From: Oscillospiraceae bacterium | Lineage (GTDB): Bacteria > Bacillota > Clostridia > Oscillospirales > CAG-272 | Length of the DNA: 56,574 bases | Assembly: GCA_015064345.1 (NCBI GenBank) | Contig: SVSK01000006.1 | Coordinates: 1 to 56,574 of the forward strand | Direction of reading: 5' to 3' | Shown: one piece after another, positions 1 to 8,706 of the stretch | Position numbering within the stretch: the first letter of the stretch is position 1 | Layout: the number at the start of each line of letters is the position of its first letter | The notes under the pieces: model-generated | Database searches by the model: none | What the model was told of the DNA's origin: nothing | Seen by the model: only the letters and a program-made list of their open reading frames with translations | Position numbers and translations under genes: made by a program

Positions 1-1162
1 CAGCGGTCGAGCCCATCTGTGTATATGCGAAAACGTACGGATCCACAGCCTCGAGGCGGATTTCAACCGTATACGTAGAAGACGGAGCGAAGACGTCACT
101 GCTTGCATTCAGGTAATTGCCGCTTTTGTCCATCCACGCAACACCACTTCTGTAAGCAAAGTTGGTGAGGCTGTCTCGCTTGTACGTGGAATCTCCGCAG
201 GTAATGTCATAATCAGGTTTGAAATCAGCCTTCGGATCATCCACGTTCGTGATGTCAACGTGCGTGATCTTTCTTGAGGCATTACACTTAAATTGCACCG
301 ACACGAAAATAACCTCGCTTCCCGGAGCTACGCTGTTGTCGGGCAGTACTGTCGCCGTTTTGCCGTTTATCGTTACAGAAACTGTCGGGAACGGGTATCC
401 GGGGGACGCAAAGAAGTGGTTCGGGTCGGTTCTGAATTCATAACCTGCCATTGCCTTGATCGCCATATGGCAGCTATAGGTCTTGCCCTCCTCGAAGTAT
501 TCCTGATTTGTCATCTTTCTCGATCCGTCATACCAAGCAACGTCGTAGTAATATCCCCTATTGTCGGTGAGATACTGCACGTTCGACGGAAGACTTCCCA
601 CGGGATACTTTGCGCGATCCCCTGCATATGGTTCCTCAACTCCGGTGATTGAGATGCTGTTAATATAAGTCGCAGTGCTTTCCGTTGCGGGGAAGGTACA
701 TCTGACGGTGAGATACTTCTCGTTGTCCTTGCCATATACATTCAGTACCTGCGCGTCAAATTCGCCATATTCAGCGTAGTTCGGACTTATGTCAGCGACT
801 ACGGTAGTATATCCGTTTGAGTCGGTGGTGAAGATGTACGCATCCTTAGCCCAAACCTCGAACTCAACTATGTATACAGTATTTCCACGGAAGGTCTCGG
901 TTCCCCCAACAGCGTTTGAAGCAGATACCGAGTCATGGTACCAGTTAACACTCATTATCGAGTACTGACCGGGCGAGTTTTCTTCAACGTCAAAATCCGG
1001 TTTCTGTCCTGCTTCGGGAATCGCGCAGCCACGGATTCCGATATATCCGCACGTCTTGAAATTCTCCTTTGCCGCAAATACGGACGTAGGAATAACACCT
1101 ACGAACATAATTACGCACATAAGGAACGCCAGTGTGAAAGCTAAAATTCTGCTGTGTTTCAT
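1..1162 (-). CDS. Secreted protein of unknown function, C-terminus beyond the window
   Basis: Open frame of 387 codons reading from an ATG at 1162 leftward through the window edge with no stop, so the protein is partial. It starts with a Sec signal peptide (MKHSRILAFTLAFLMC, then a hydrophobic stretch ending in VFAAKE). The start follows AAGGAGA with good spacing. The rest is beta-rich and shows at least three loosely repeated modules, each with a line of the type 'TYTVEI.L.A.D.Y.F', and short segments like VSVTINGKTATV; such modules are common in surface proteins of gut Clostridia. No catalytic motif is visible. Function unknown; likely extracellular or cell-wall associated. Confidence 0.75.
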   Translation of the reverse strand, partial: MKHSRILAFTLAFLMCVIMFVGVIPTSVFAAKENFKTCGYIGIRGCAIPEAGQKPDFDVEENSPGQYSIMSVNWYHDSVSASNAVGGTETFRGNTVYIVEFEVWAKDAYIFTTDSNGYTTVVADISPNYAEYGEFDAQVLNVYGKDNEKYLTVRCTFPATESTATYINSISITGVEEPYAGDRAKYPVGSLPSNVQYLTDNRGYYYDVAWYDGSRKMTNQEYFEEGKTYSCHMAIKAMAGYEFRTDPNHFFASPGYPFPTVSVTINGKTATVLPDNSVAPGSEVIFVSVQFKCNASRKITHVDITNVDDPKADFKPDYDITCGDSTYKRDSLTNFAYRSGVAWMDKSGNYLNASSDVFAPSSTYTVEIRLEAVDPYVFAYTQMGSTA

Positions 1163-1292
1163 AAGTAAATCTCCTTTTTTGAAGAATTCAGTTGACCGAA
1201 ATAAATAAATGTGTTATAATGGGTTTCAGAGAACTCCACATTATAATTAATATATTCTAATTATATTTTACACTCTGCACGTTTTGATGTCG

Positions 1293-1363
1293 CCACACCT
1301 TGAAAAAATAAAAGTGTGGGAAAACAGGTATATTTTAGGGTTTGGTGTGGGTAGGTAGTGTGG
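1293..1363. promoter_or_regulatory. GTGTGG repeat cluster in leader of the LuxR-type gene
   Basis: Upstream of the membrane LuxR gene, CCACAC (1293-1298) faces GTGTGG (1314-1319) as an inverted repeat, and GTGTGG recurs at 1345-1350 and 1358-1363. This may be a binding site array for a regulator, possibly the LuxR protein itself. Seen directly; function is inference. Confidence 0.25.
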
Positions 1364-1398
1364 TTTTCTTATTATTTTTCATTAAGGAGGGAATGACT

Positions 1399-2445
1399 GT
1401 GAAAAAAATACTGCCGACGGCTGCTGTTCTTTCAGCTCTTCCTCTCCTTTTGTCCTCTTGCTCTGATATCGGAAGTAAAGATGCCAGCACTTCCCTTGTA
1501 TATCTCATGGCGGCAATCTTCTCGTTGATACTGCTGGGAATGTGTCTGCTGATAAGGGACAAGGACCCGTGGCTCGTTGTGCTCTTTGCCTCGGTGCTTG
1601 TAGTAAATACAGGCTACTATATGCTATCCGTCTCATCCACTCTTCAATTCGCGCTTTGGGCTAACAGAATATCATACCTCGGTTCTGTTTTCCTCCCCAT
1701 TTCGATGCTGATGATCATTTTGAAAGCGGTAGACATTAAATTCAAAAAATGGTGTCCTTATGCCCTTTGCGGAATCGGTTCCGCTGTATTTCTTATTGCG
1801 GCAAGCCCGGGTATACTTGACATTTACTATAAGGAAGTTACACTTGTTACAAAGAACGGCGTATCCATGCTTGAAAAGGTATACGGTCCTTTGCATGTAG
1901 TTAACCTTATCTATCTTCTCGGCATTTTCTCCGCCATCGTTGCATCAATTATTTTAGCTATCGCAAAAAAGAAGATCAGCTCTCCCGTCAACTCTGTGAT
2001 ACTCGCCTCTGCAGTATTCATCAACATCGGCGTGTGGTTTATTGAACAGATCGTTGACATTGATTTTGAGGTGCTGTCCGTTTCGTATATCGTCAGTGAG
2101 ATCTTTCTTCTGGCAGTTAACGTGCTTATGGCGGAAAACGAACGTCTCAAAATCGGCTCCGAGGCAACCAATCAGAAAAAGCCTGAATCCGAGATGATAA
2201 GTGATACTGTTTTTGCCAAGGAGGATGTAGCCATCTACGTTTCGGGACAGTCAAGTCTTACTCAAACGGAACGTATGATTTTCGATCTCTACACCACGGG
2301 AAAAACCACCCGCGAGATCATGGCAGAAATGCATATTACGGAAAACACGCTAAAGTTCCACAACAAGAATATCTACAGCAAGCTGGGCGTATCGTCAAGA
2401 AAACAGCTTGTTGAAATATACAAGTACATCAGCACCGGTGAGTAA
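1399..2445 (+). CDS. Membrane-bound LuxR-type transcriptional regulator (7TM sensor plus GerE HTH)
   Basis: 348 residues. The GTG at 1399 is preferred because AAGGAGG at 1384-1390 is 8 nt upstream; an ATG two codons earlier (1393) is too close to it. The N-terminus resembles a lipoprotein signal (LPLLLSSC). Seven or so hydrophobic helices follow up to about residue 255, like the 7TM input region of histidine kinases. The C-terminal ~60 residues are a LuxR/GerE helix-turn-helix (LTQTERMIFDLYTTGKTT, then ENTLKFHNKNIYSKLGV). Sensor and DNA-binding domain lie in one polypeptide with no kinase or receiver domain, suggesting direct control from the membrane. The ligand is unknown. The terminator begins inside the last codons. 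Confidence 0.8.
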   Translation: MKKILPTAAVLSALPLLLSSCSDIGSKDASTSLVYLMAAIFSLILLGMCLLIRDKDPWLVVLFASVLVVNTGYYMLSVSSTLQFALWANRISYLGSVFLPISMLMIILKAVDIKFKKWCPYALCGIGSAVFLIAASPGILDIYYKEVTLVTKNGVSMLEKVYGPLHVVNLIYLLGIFSAIVASIILAIAKKKISSPVNSVILASAVFINIGVWFIEQIVDIDFEVLSVSYIVSEIFLLAVNVLMAENERLKIGSEATNQKKPESEMISDTVFAKEDVAIYVSGQSSLTQTERMIFDLYTTGKTTREIMAEMHITENTLKFHNKNIYSKLGVSSRKQLVEIYKYISTGE

Positions 2446-2462
2446 AGTCTCCGGTGTTTTTT
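2433..2462 (+). terminator. Intrinsic terminator overlapping the LuxR stop codon
   Basis: CACCGG (2433-2438) pairs with CCGGTG (2451-2456), followed by six T. The TAA stop sits in the loop, so the 5' arm is coding. An identical copy occurs at 8510-8539. Confidence 0.85.
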
Positions 2463-2516
2463 GTGTCGAGCAGCAATTTTGCAGTCACGCTTACTTCGAA
2501 TTCCCCTAAGCAACAG

Positions 2517-2559
2517 AGAAATTTGCCCGTTCATTTTGGCGACATGGAAACAAATTTCT
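2517..2559. promoter_or_regulatory. 9-bp inverted repeat upstream of the GH3 promoter
   Basis: AGAAATTTG at 2517-2525 is the exact reverse complement of CAAATTTCT at 2551-2559, with arm centres 34 bp apart, ending 9 bp before the -35 box. The placement suits an activator site. Function is inferred. Confidence 0.3.
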
Positions 2560-2568
2560 GCTCAGCGA

Positions 2569-2597
2569 TTGATTTTTTGTAGCATAGGTGATATAAT
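2569..2597 (+). promoter_or_regulatory. Sigma-A promoter of the GH3 gene
   Basis: TTGATT at 2569-2574, 17-bp spacer, TATAAT at 2592-2597; the start codon lies 46 bp downstream of the -10 box. Confidence 0.8.
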
Positions 2598-2642
2598 TAC
2601 GGCAAGAAAATATTGGCTCTTGGATCCGACAAAGGAGAGAAA

Positions 2643-4814
2643 ATGAAAATCGATCTTCAAAAATTACTTGAAAGCTTAACTCTTGAACAGAAGCTTGCAC
2701 AGCTTACACCTGCAGGACCGTACAAGGAATTTGTTGTTGATAATAAATTCAACAGCGAGCTTGCAAGAGAGGCATATCCGAACGGATTTTTCGGCATGAT
2801 GGTCCCTGTGGGAATCGAGCCTGAGGTGATCGGCGAATGGGTGTGCGAGCTGTATAAATGCTCTGCTGAACTGACCCCGATCCCGCCGATGGTTATGTGC
2901 GAATCTCTCCACGGCATACTCGGCAAGGGTGCGACCATGTTCCCCCAGTCCATCGGTATGGGCGGTACGTTCGATCCCGATCTTATGCGCCGCGTAGGTG
3001 AAGCGATCGGCAAGGAAGCCCGCGCTATGGGTATCAGACTGTCCCTTGCACCTGACCTTGACCTGGGACGCGACCCTCGTTGGGGAAGAATCGAGGAAAC
3101 CTACGGTGAATCCTCCTATCTCGTCAGAAAAATGGGTGAAGCATACGTAGAAGGCCTTGTAAGCGAGAACCGCGACTACGTTGCATGTGTCAAGCATTTT
3201 GCGGCTCACGGCCATCCCGTTGCGGGAATCAATCTCGCGCCTGTTACCGTAACTCCCCAGGAGCTTGAGGACAAATATCTCCCTCCCTTCAAGGCTGCGA
3301 TAGATGCAGGTGCTATGTCCGTAATGCCTGCGTATTCTGCGCTCAACGGCATTCCCTGCCACGGAAACAAGTTCCTTATGGACGACATTCTCAGACAGAA
3401 ATGGGGATTTGACGGCGTTGTTATAAGTGACTTCGGCGGAATCGAGATGATGAACGGCTTCCAGCGCTGTACCGAAAGTATGAAGGAATCGGGTAAGCTG
3501 GCGTTCTCCGTGGGTATTGACGTTGAGGCACCCTATCCCCGTACATACAGAGACCTGAAGGCTCTCGTAGAGGAAGGTGCAATTTCCATGGAGGCCATCG
3601 ACAAGTCTGTACTTCGTATCCTGAAGCTGAAGGCGGATATCGGTCTCTTCGATATGCAGCTTCCCACCATTGACAATATCAGACGCACTGTACGCTCCGA
3701 TGAGCACAAGGCACTCGCCCGTGAAGCAGCCCGCAAGTCCATGACTCTGCTTAAGAACAACGGCATGCTGCCTATTAACACCGACACCTGCAAGAAGATC
3801 GCAGTAGTCGGCCCTAACGCATACGTTGCACAGATCGGAGACTACGCTATTCCTCAGCCTGAGCTTAAGACACCGCTGACGGCAATTACGGAAAGGGCAA
3901 CAAAGTCTGACGTCACAGTATTCTCTGCAAAGGGATGCAGCATTTACGGAACTGACACATCCGGCTTTGCTGAAGCTGAAGAAGCGGCAAGAGAAGCAGA
4001 TGCAGTTATTTGCATCATTGGCGGACAGAGCTCCAGAGGCGCGGGTATCGGTTGGGGTACTGAGGACGAAACGATTCTGACCTGCGGTGAGGGCTGTGAC
4101 GCACACGATCTCATCCCCGGCGGACCTCAGCTGGATCTTGTAAGAAAGATGATCGAAGTTGGCAAGCCTGTGGCGATTGTTATGATAGACGGACGCCCGG
4201 AAACCTTGTTCGATGCAGCGGAAAACTGCGACGCACTTGTGGCGGCATGGTATCCCGGTGAAGAGGGTTCAAATGCCCTTGCTGAGCTGTTATTCGGAGA
4301 TGCAAACTTCTCAGGTAAGCTTCCCGTATCCTTCCCCCGCCATGTTGGACAGATCCCGATCTACCATGACAGAGTTCCCAGCGAATGCGGCTTCTACAAG
4401 TCTCCCGGCACACCCGAAAAACCCGGACGCGACTACGTATTCGGCCCCACCACACCTGAATTCGAATTCGGCTACGGTATCGGCTACTCTGAGATAAAAT
4501 ACTCCTCACTCTCCGCAGAACGCGTACAGGATGGCATAAAGGTTGCTGTTACCCTTGAAAACGCAGGCGAATACAACGCTGAAGAGTCCGTACTTGTATT
4601 CGTGCGCGACGAGGTGGCAAGTATGCCCCAGCCGATCAAAAAGCTGGTTGCATTTAAGAAAGCCAGCCTTGATCCGAGTAAAGCGGCTGAGACTGAAATA
4701 CTCATCCCGAATGAGGAGCTTATGTTCACGGGTGCGGATATGGTGAAGCGTCTTGAGCCCGGCTGGTTTACCGTAATGGTAGGCGGTCTTGAGACTCGTG
4801 TTTACGCCGAATAA
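2643..4814 (+). CDS. Glycoside hydrolase family 3 (beta-glucosidase/beta-xylosidase-like)
   Basis: 723 residues from the ATG at 2643, which follows AAAGGAGAG; the frame extends 10 codons upstream without an RBS. Layout is typical of three-domain GH3 enzymes: a TIM barrel with substrate-binding KHFAAHG (residues 184-190) and the nucleophile Asp263 in VVISDFGG, a second alpha/beta domain (about 375-590) with a GGQSSRGAG loop, and a C-terminal fibronectin-III-like domain. There is no signal peptide, so it should act in the cytoplasm on imported oligosaccharides, releasing terminal beta-linked sugars. The exact sugar cannot be read from sequence. Monocistronic, with its own promoter and terminator. 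Confidence 0.92.
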   Translation: MKIDLQKLLESLTLEQKLAQLTPAGPYKEFVVDNKFNSELAREAYPNGFFGMMVPVGIEPEVIGEWVCELYKCSAELTPIPPMVMCESLHGILGKGATMFPQSIGMGGTFDPDLMRRVGEAIGKEARAMGIRLSLAPDLDLGRDPRWGRIEETYGESSYLVRKMGEAYVEGLVSENRDYVACVKHFAAHGHPVAGINLAPVTVTPQELEDKYLPPFKAAIDAGAMSVMPAYSALNGIPCHGNKFLMDDILRQKWGFDGVVISDFGGIEMMNGFQRCTESMKESGKLAFSVGIDVEAPYPRTYRDLKALVEEGAISMEAIDKSVLRILKLKADIGLFDMQLPTIDNIRRTVRSDEHKALAREAARKSMTLLKNNGMLPINTDTCKKIAVVGPNAYVAQIGDYAIPQPELKTPLTAITERATKSDVTVFSAKGCSIYGTDTSGFAEAEEAAREADAVICIIGGQSSRGAGIGWGTEDETILTCGEGCDAHDLIPGGPQLDLVRKMIEVGKPVAIVMIDGRPETLFDAAENCDALVAAWYPGEEGSNALAELLFGDANFSGKLPVSFPRHVGQIPIYHDRVPSECGFYKSPGTPEKPGRDYVFGPTTPEFEFGYGIGYSEIKYSSLSAERVQDGIKVAVTLENAGEYNAEESVLVFVRDEVASMPQPIKKLVAFKKASLDPSKAAETEILIPNEELMFTGADMVKRLEPGWFTVMVGGLETRVYAE

Positions 4815-4846
4815 GTCGCGGATTTCCCGAAAATTACATAAAATCA

Positions 4847-4886
4847 AAAAGCCTTGCTGAGACAAATCGGCATGGCTTTTTTTGGT
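4847..4886 (+). terminator. Terminator of the GH3 gene
   Basis: AAAAGCCTTGC and GCATGGCTTTT pair with one T-T mismatch, followed by a T run. Confidence 0.8.
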
Positions 4887-4893
4887 ACTGTCA

Positions 4894-4937
4894 CAAAAAA
4901 ATCCGAACCCTTTGCTGCTTGGCATTAGGTTCGGATT
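4894..4937 (-). terminator. Terminator of the nagA-ROK operon
   Basis: Perfect 10-bp stem (4900-4909 with 4928-4937); on the minus strand it is followed by seven T. Confidence 0.88.
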
Positions 4938-4965
4938 ATTATTTTACTTATCGATCTATTAAGTC

Positions 4966-6351
4966 TTAACCGATCTTGGGAAGGCTTGCTGCTGCGATGG
5001 ACTGACCTACGCGGCGGCTGCTTTCGTCGGGAAGGTGAATTGTGATCTTTTCAGCGAGCTCGGGGAATTCTTCAACGAGTACCTTCTGAGCATTCTTGTA
5101 AAGGATGTTTCCGCCCTCACCGGAGGATACACGACCCATGAGAAGAACGTGCTTGATATCATAGAAGATTGCGTAGTAAGCTACAGCGTAGCCGAAATAT
5201 GCACCGATTGTCTCGTAGATCTTTACAGCGCGCTCGTCGCCTTCTGCCATAAGACCCTGAACGACCTTAAGCTTTTCAGCAGGAGATGCGCTCTCGTCAA
5301 GTTCGATTCCCGCAGCGGGAGCAAGCTTGATTACGGAATCCTGAGAGAAATACTTAACGCCGCAGCCGTAGTCGCCGGACCATTCGTCAACCATTGCATC
5401 CTTGTTGTAGTCAGCGGGAACGAATGCAAGCTCGTTGAGCCAGCCTGTGATGTTACCGTTGCCGTCAACGTATCCGCCGGCTTCACTTGTACCCATAGCA
5501 ACACCGAGAACGTTGGTGTCATCAAGATCCATTGCGCCTGCAAGAGCAGTAACGTCACCGTCGTTGGCAACTTCGATCGGAACGCCGCCAAGCTCCTTTG
5601 CGATGTCGGTGTAGATGCTCTTAACAACCTTTTCAAATGCTTCGGGGTTCTCGTTCTTTACCTTGAGGAAGAGGGAGGATGTCATAATGCGGTTTCCGAT
5701 TACAACGCCTGCTGTAGATACGCCGATAGCGTCAACTTTGGGCATCTTGGAAGCCGCAGTCTTCATAGCTTCCATAATTCCTTCGTAGTGGTACTGAGGA
5801 TCGTTCTGAAGCTTGGGGAACCAAACAACTTCTTCGGAGTAAGTAGCCTCACCGTTTACAACTGCGCTTACCTTACGGTCACTTCCGCCTGCGTCAAAGC
5901 CAATGCGGCAACCGTCAAGATGGCGGCCAACGGGGGATGCGGTCTCCTTTGATACGGGAGCTTCTTCAAAAGGAACGTGGATCACTTCAAAGGGAGCCTC
6001 GTAAACACCGGACATGAAGTCGCGGTCAAATGCGCGGATGCCGCTCTCAGAGTAATCCTCCTTAATTCTGTCAGCAATAACCTTTGAGCCTGCAATGATG
6101 ATCTTATAACCGCCGCGTACCCAGAGAAGAGTCTTGATGATTCTTTCAACAAAGTCGTGGTTTTCTTCATCGTGGCCTGTGCCGTCCTTGTATACGTCAA
6201 TGGTAAATACAGAGGTGAGACCGTCGTTTCTTTCAAGTCCGATAGTGAGCTTCTCACCGCCCTCAGCCTTTACTGCAGCTTCAAAATCGCGGTAAACAAC
6301 CGCCATCGGCATAAAACCGGGATCGAGGGGTGCATTAACTTTAAGCTTCAT
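4966..6351 (-). CDS. ROK/ASKHA-type sugar kinase with N-terminal extension
   Basis: 461 residues, much longer than the ~300 of ordinary ROK kinases. The first ~145 residues form an extra domain of unknown role. The kinase part begins near GFDAGGSDRKVSAV (phosphate-binding loop), followed by the catalytic Asp region EVANDGDVTALAGA and GTSEAGGYV. The usual ROK zinc motif CxCGxxGCxE is absent; only GDYGCGVKYF remains at that place. Its start overlaps the nagA stop by 11 bp, so the two are translationally coupled. Context points to phosphorylation of an amino sugar feeding NagA (inference). It could instead be a sugar-sensing protein. Confidence 0.8.
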   Translation of the reverse strand: MKLKVNAPLDPGFMPMAVVYRDFEAAVKAEGGEKLTIGLERNDGLTSVFTIDVYKDGTGHDEENHDFVERIIKTLLWVRGGYKIIIAGSKVIADRIKEDYSESGIRAFDRDFMSGVYEAPFEVIHVPFEEAPVSKETASPVGRHLDGCRIGFDAGGSDRKVSAVVNGEATYSEEVVWFPKLQNDPQYHYEGIMEAMKTAASKMPKVDAIGVSTAGVVIGNRIMTSSLFLKVKNENPEAFEKVVKSIYTDIAKELGGVPIEVANDGDVTALAGAMDLDDTNVLGVAMGTSEAGGYVDGNGNITGWLNELAFVPADYNKDAMVDEWSGDYGCGVKYFSQDSVIKLAPAAGIELDESASPAEKLKVVQGLMAEGDERAVKIYETIGAYFGYAVAYYAIFYDIKHVLLMGRVSSGEGGNILYKNAQKVLVEEFPELAEKITIHLPDESSRRVGQSIAAASLPKIG

Positions 6352-7492
6352 AAATCGTTGTACCTTTCTTTATAGTTCTGATTATGTTGATGTTTTCGTC
6401 AGCGATAATGATATCCGCATCCTTACCCTCTTCAAGAGAGCCGATACGGTTGTCGCAACGGATCGCCTTTGCAGGGTTGAGGGATGCCATCTTGAAGACC
6501 TCGTTTACGGGGAGGTCTGTGTGATCGAGAACGTTCTTCACCGCACTGTTGAGCTTTAGAACGCTACCTGCGATAGTACCGTCAGCGAGGCGGCACTCGA
6601 TTCCCTTGAGGAAGATAGGCTGTCCGCCAAGATCGTATTCACCGTCGGGCATTCCGCCTGCGCGAGTACAGTCTGTGATCAGCACCATCTTGTCTCCCTT
6701 GACCTTGGCAACGATTGAATAAAGGCCGGGATTGATGTGGAATGTATCTGCAATAACTTCAACAGAAACGTTATCGGATGCAAGAGCCGCACCAACAACA
6801 CCGGGGTTTCTGTGAGCAAGGGCTGACATAGCATTGAAGAGGTGGGTAGCATGGTTTACGCCGTCCTTAGCCGCACTCATAGCTTCCTCGAACTTTGCAT
6901 CTGTGTGACCCATGGAAACCAGCACGTTTGATTCCGCAGCCAGCTTCTTGATGCATGCGTGTCCCTCGTCCATTTCGGGAGCAAGTGTTACGGATGTGAT
7001 GATATCCGCGTTTTCGATGATGAAGTCAGCGTCAGGCTTAAGAATGTTCTCTTCTGCCTGTGCACCCTTCTTTGAGGGATTGATAAAGGGTCCTTCAGCG
7101 TGAACACCGATGATTTCGGCACCGCCCCATGTCTTGCTTTCTTCCTTGAGAGAGCGTACTGCGTTAAGAGCAGCGATGATCTGATCCTTTGAAACCGTCA
7201 TTGTGGTGGGGAGGAATGCGGTAACGCCGTTTTTGGCTACACCGTAAGCCATTTTTTTGATTCCCTCGGGTTTAGCATCGGAGGTATCCTCTCCGAGATA
7301 TCCGTGGATATGAATATCAATAAGTCCGGGTGCGACGTAATTGCCGCCTGCGTCGATCACGTCAGCGCCTGCAGGAACTTCGTCCACCAGTCCGCAGATC
7401 TTTCCGCTAACGCTGTCGAAAGCGAGAGATTTGCCGCATAAAACCGAATCGGGAAGAACGATTTTACCGTTGGTTATGTATGTCAGTGCCAT
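6341..7492 (-). CDS. nagA: N-acetylglucosamine-6-phosphate deacetylase
   Basis: 383 residues, normal length. It removes acetate from GlcNAc-6-P to give GlcN-6-P, the committed step of amino-sugar recycling. Amidohydrolase motifs are in order: IDIHIHGY (metal-binding), HAEGPFIN, the HATHLFNAM segment and DCTRAGGMPDGEY near the catalytic Asp. The RBS is AAGGAGC. First gene of a two-gene operon with the extended ROK kinase, divergent from a second ROK-like gene across a 177-bp intergenic region. On the minus strand a TATACT -10 box is visible at 7530-7535, but no good -35 partner. Confidence 0.95.
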   Translation of the reverse strand: MALTYITNGKIVLPDSVLCGKSLAFDSVSGKICGLVDEVPAGADVIDAGGNYVAPGLIDIHIHGYLGEDTSDAKPEGIKKMAYGVAKNGVTAFLPTTMTVSKDQIIAALNAVRSLKEESKTWGGAEIIGVHAEGPFINPSKKGAQAEENILKPDADFIIENADIITSVTLAPEMDEGHACIKKLAAESNVLVSMGHTDAKFEEAMSAAKDGVNHATHLFNAMSALAHRNPGVVGAALASDNVSVEVIADTFHINPGLYSIVAKVKGDKMVLITDCTRAGGMPDGEYDLGGQPIFLKGIECRLADGTIAGSVLKLNSAVKNVLDHTDLPVNEVFKMASLNPAKAIRCDNRIGSLEEGKDADIIIADENINIIRTIKKGTTIYEA

Positions 7493-7669
7493 ATTTTGTA
7501 GCTCCTTGTAAATGATTTCCTTGGGTCATAGTATAACAAAAATTAATGAATAATTTTTGAATTTTTTATGAATTTTATGTGTTGCGCCTTTATTTCGAAT
7601 GATAATTATGATAATATATTGTTGAACAAAATATCAATGCCCACCGGGCGTACAGATTGGAGAAAAATA

Positions 7670-8473
7670 ATGTATATTATTAGTGCAGTTGTTGAGAAAA
7701 ATCAGTCCAAAGTTGCATTGTTCGATAAAGAATACAAGTTTTTAGCAAAGAAAGAGGGCGCTGTGGCTGACGTTGCAGGACTCTGCTCCGAGATTATCAC
7801 AGAAGCGGGAATCAATGCTTCCGACGTAGCTTACGCAGGCGTTGCAGCCGATGAGATTCTCTCCGGCCTCGAAGAAAAGCTCGGTGTTCGCGTGCTCGGT
7901 ACAACGCTGATTAACGCAAAGGCTCTTGGCGAGGCATATGAGCTGAACGACGCTGACACTCTTGTAATCGTAAAGATCGACGAGACAGTAGAGTGCGGTA
8001 TAATCATGGACAAGAAGGCTTATACAGGCGCACACAACCAGAGCGCGAAGCTCGCTCATATGGTTATAGGCTTTGGCGGCTACGAATGCACTTGCGGCAG
8101 ACGCGGTTGCTTCGAGGCTTATGCAAGCATTTCCGGTCTTAACCGCATCGCGGCTGAATCCGGTGTTGCAGGTGCAGGGGAGCTTACACACGCACAGCTT
8201 TTCGCTATGGATACTCCCGAGGCAAAGAGCGCACAGAAGCTTTACGTTGAATATCTTGCAAGCGGTATTACAAATATCGTTAACCTTTTCCAGCCCCGTC
8301 ATCTCGTGCTTGATGGCGCATTCACAAAGGTTGGCGATGCGCTTATGACTCCCGTGATCGACATCATTCTCCGCGATCAGTACACACACAGCAACCCGAA
8401 CAAGTGCGAGATCAGATTTGCAAACACTGAAGCGGACACAGCACTTCTCGGTGCGGCACTGCTTGGCAGATAA
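7670..8473 (+). CDS. Degenerate ROK-family protein (probable sugar-binding paralogue)
   Basis: 267 residues from the ATG at 7670 (GGAG 7 nt upstream); upstream in-frame codons lack an RBS. The ROK zinc-binding motif is intact (CTCGRRGCFEAYAS, with His in LAHMVIGFGG). The N-terminal phosphate loop DxGGT is not recognisable (IISAVVEKNQSKVALF), and the catalytic Asn-Asp pair of NDANxAALGE reads TLINAKALGE. It therefore probably cannot phosphorylate sugar. It has no HTH, so it is not a classical NagC-type repressor. It may be a ligand-binding or regulatory partner of the divergent nag operon. This is inference from motif loss. Confidence 0.72.
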   Translation: MYIISAVVEKNQSKVALFDKEYKFLAKKEGAVADVAGLCSEIITEAGINASDVAYAGVAADEILSGLEEKLGVRVLGTTLINAKALGEAYELNDADTLVIVKIDETVECGIIMDKKAYTGAHNQSAKLAHMVIGFGGYECTCGRRGCFEAYASISGLNRIAAESGVAGAGELTHAQLFAMDTPEAKSAQKLYVEYLASGITNIVNLFQPRHLVLDGAFTKVGDALMTPVIDIILRDQYTHSNPNKCEIRFANTEADTALLGAALLGR

Positions 8474-8474
8474 A

Positions 8475-8522
8475 TCTGAACAGCGGAACAAAATAATCAA
8501 ATACATAAGCACCGGTGAGTAA
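8475..8522 (+). pseudogene. 3'-end remnant of a LuxR-type regulator gene
   Basis: Directly after the ROK stop, one frame reads SEQRNKIIKYISTGE then stop. The window's LuxR gene ends SRKQLVEIYKYISTGE then stop. The last four codons plus the terminator (34 bp, 8508-8541) are identical to 2431-2464. Upstream, identity falls to about two thirds, yet the frame and residues still match. This looks like the tail of a lost or copied LuxR-family gene that now supplies the terminator for the ROK gene. Confidence 0.55.
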
Positions 8523-8539
8523 AGTCTCCGGTGTTTTTT
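8510..8539 (+). terminator. Terminator of the degenerate ROK gene
   Basis: CACCGG (8510-8515) pairs with CCGGTG (8528-8533), then six T; identical to the LuxR terminator at 2433-2462. Confidence 0.85.
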
Positions 8540-8641
8540 GTAGGACAAACGAGTGAACAGTCCTCCACGGGGAAGCTTCGATGCAGAATCCCGACAGAGA
8601 TCGCCCGGCAAAATAAGTGCGAAATTGATTCCCCTGCATTA

Positions 8642-8670
8642 TTGACATTCCGCATTTATTGTGGTATTCT
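8642..8670 (+). promoter_or_regulatory. Sigma-A promoter of the TIM-barrel isomerase gene
   Basis: TTGACA at 8642-8647, 17-bp spacer, TATTCT at 8665-8670. The initiation codon is 36 bp past the -10 box. Confidence 0.75.
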
Positions 8671-8706
8671 TTTAGTAAAATACAAGAAAACTCGGAGATA
8701 CACTAT

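Noticed and set aside
2676..4106. 476-codon minus-strand frame opposite the GH3 gene
   Set aside because: No RBS or domain; the GH3 frame has clear catalytic motifs.
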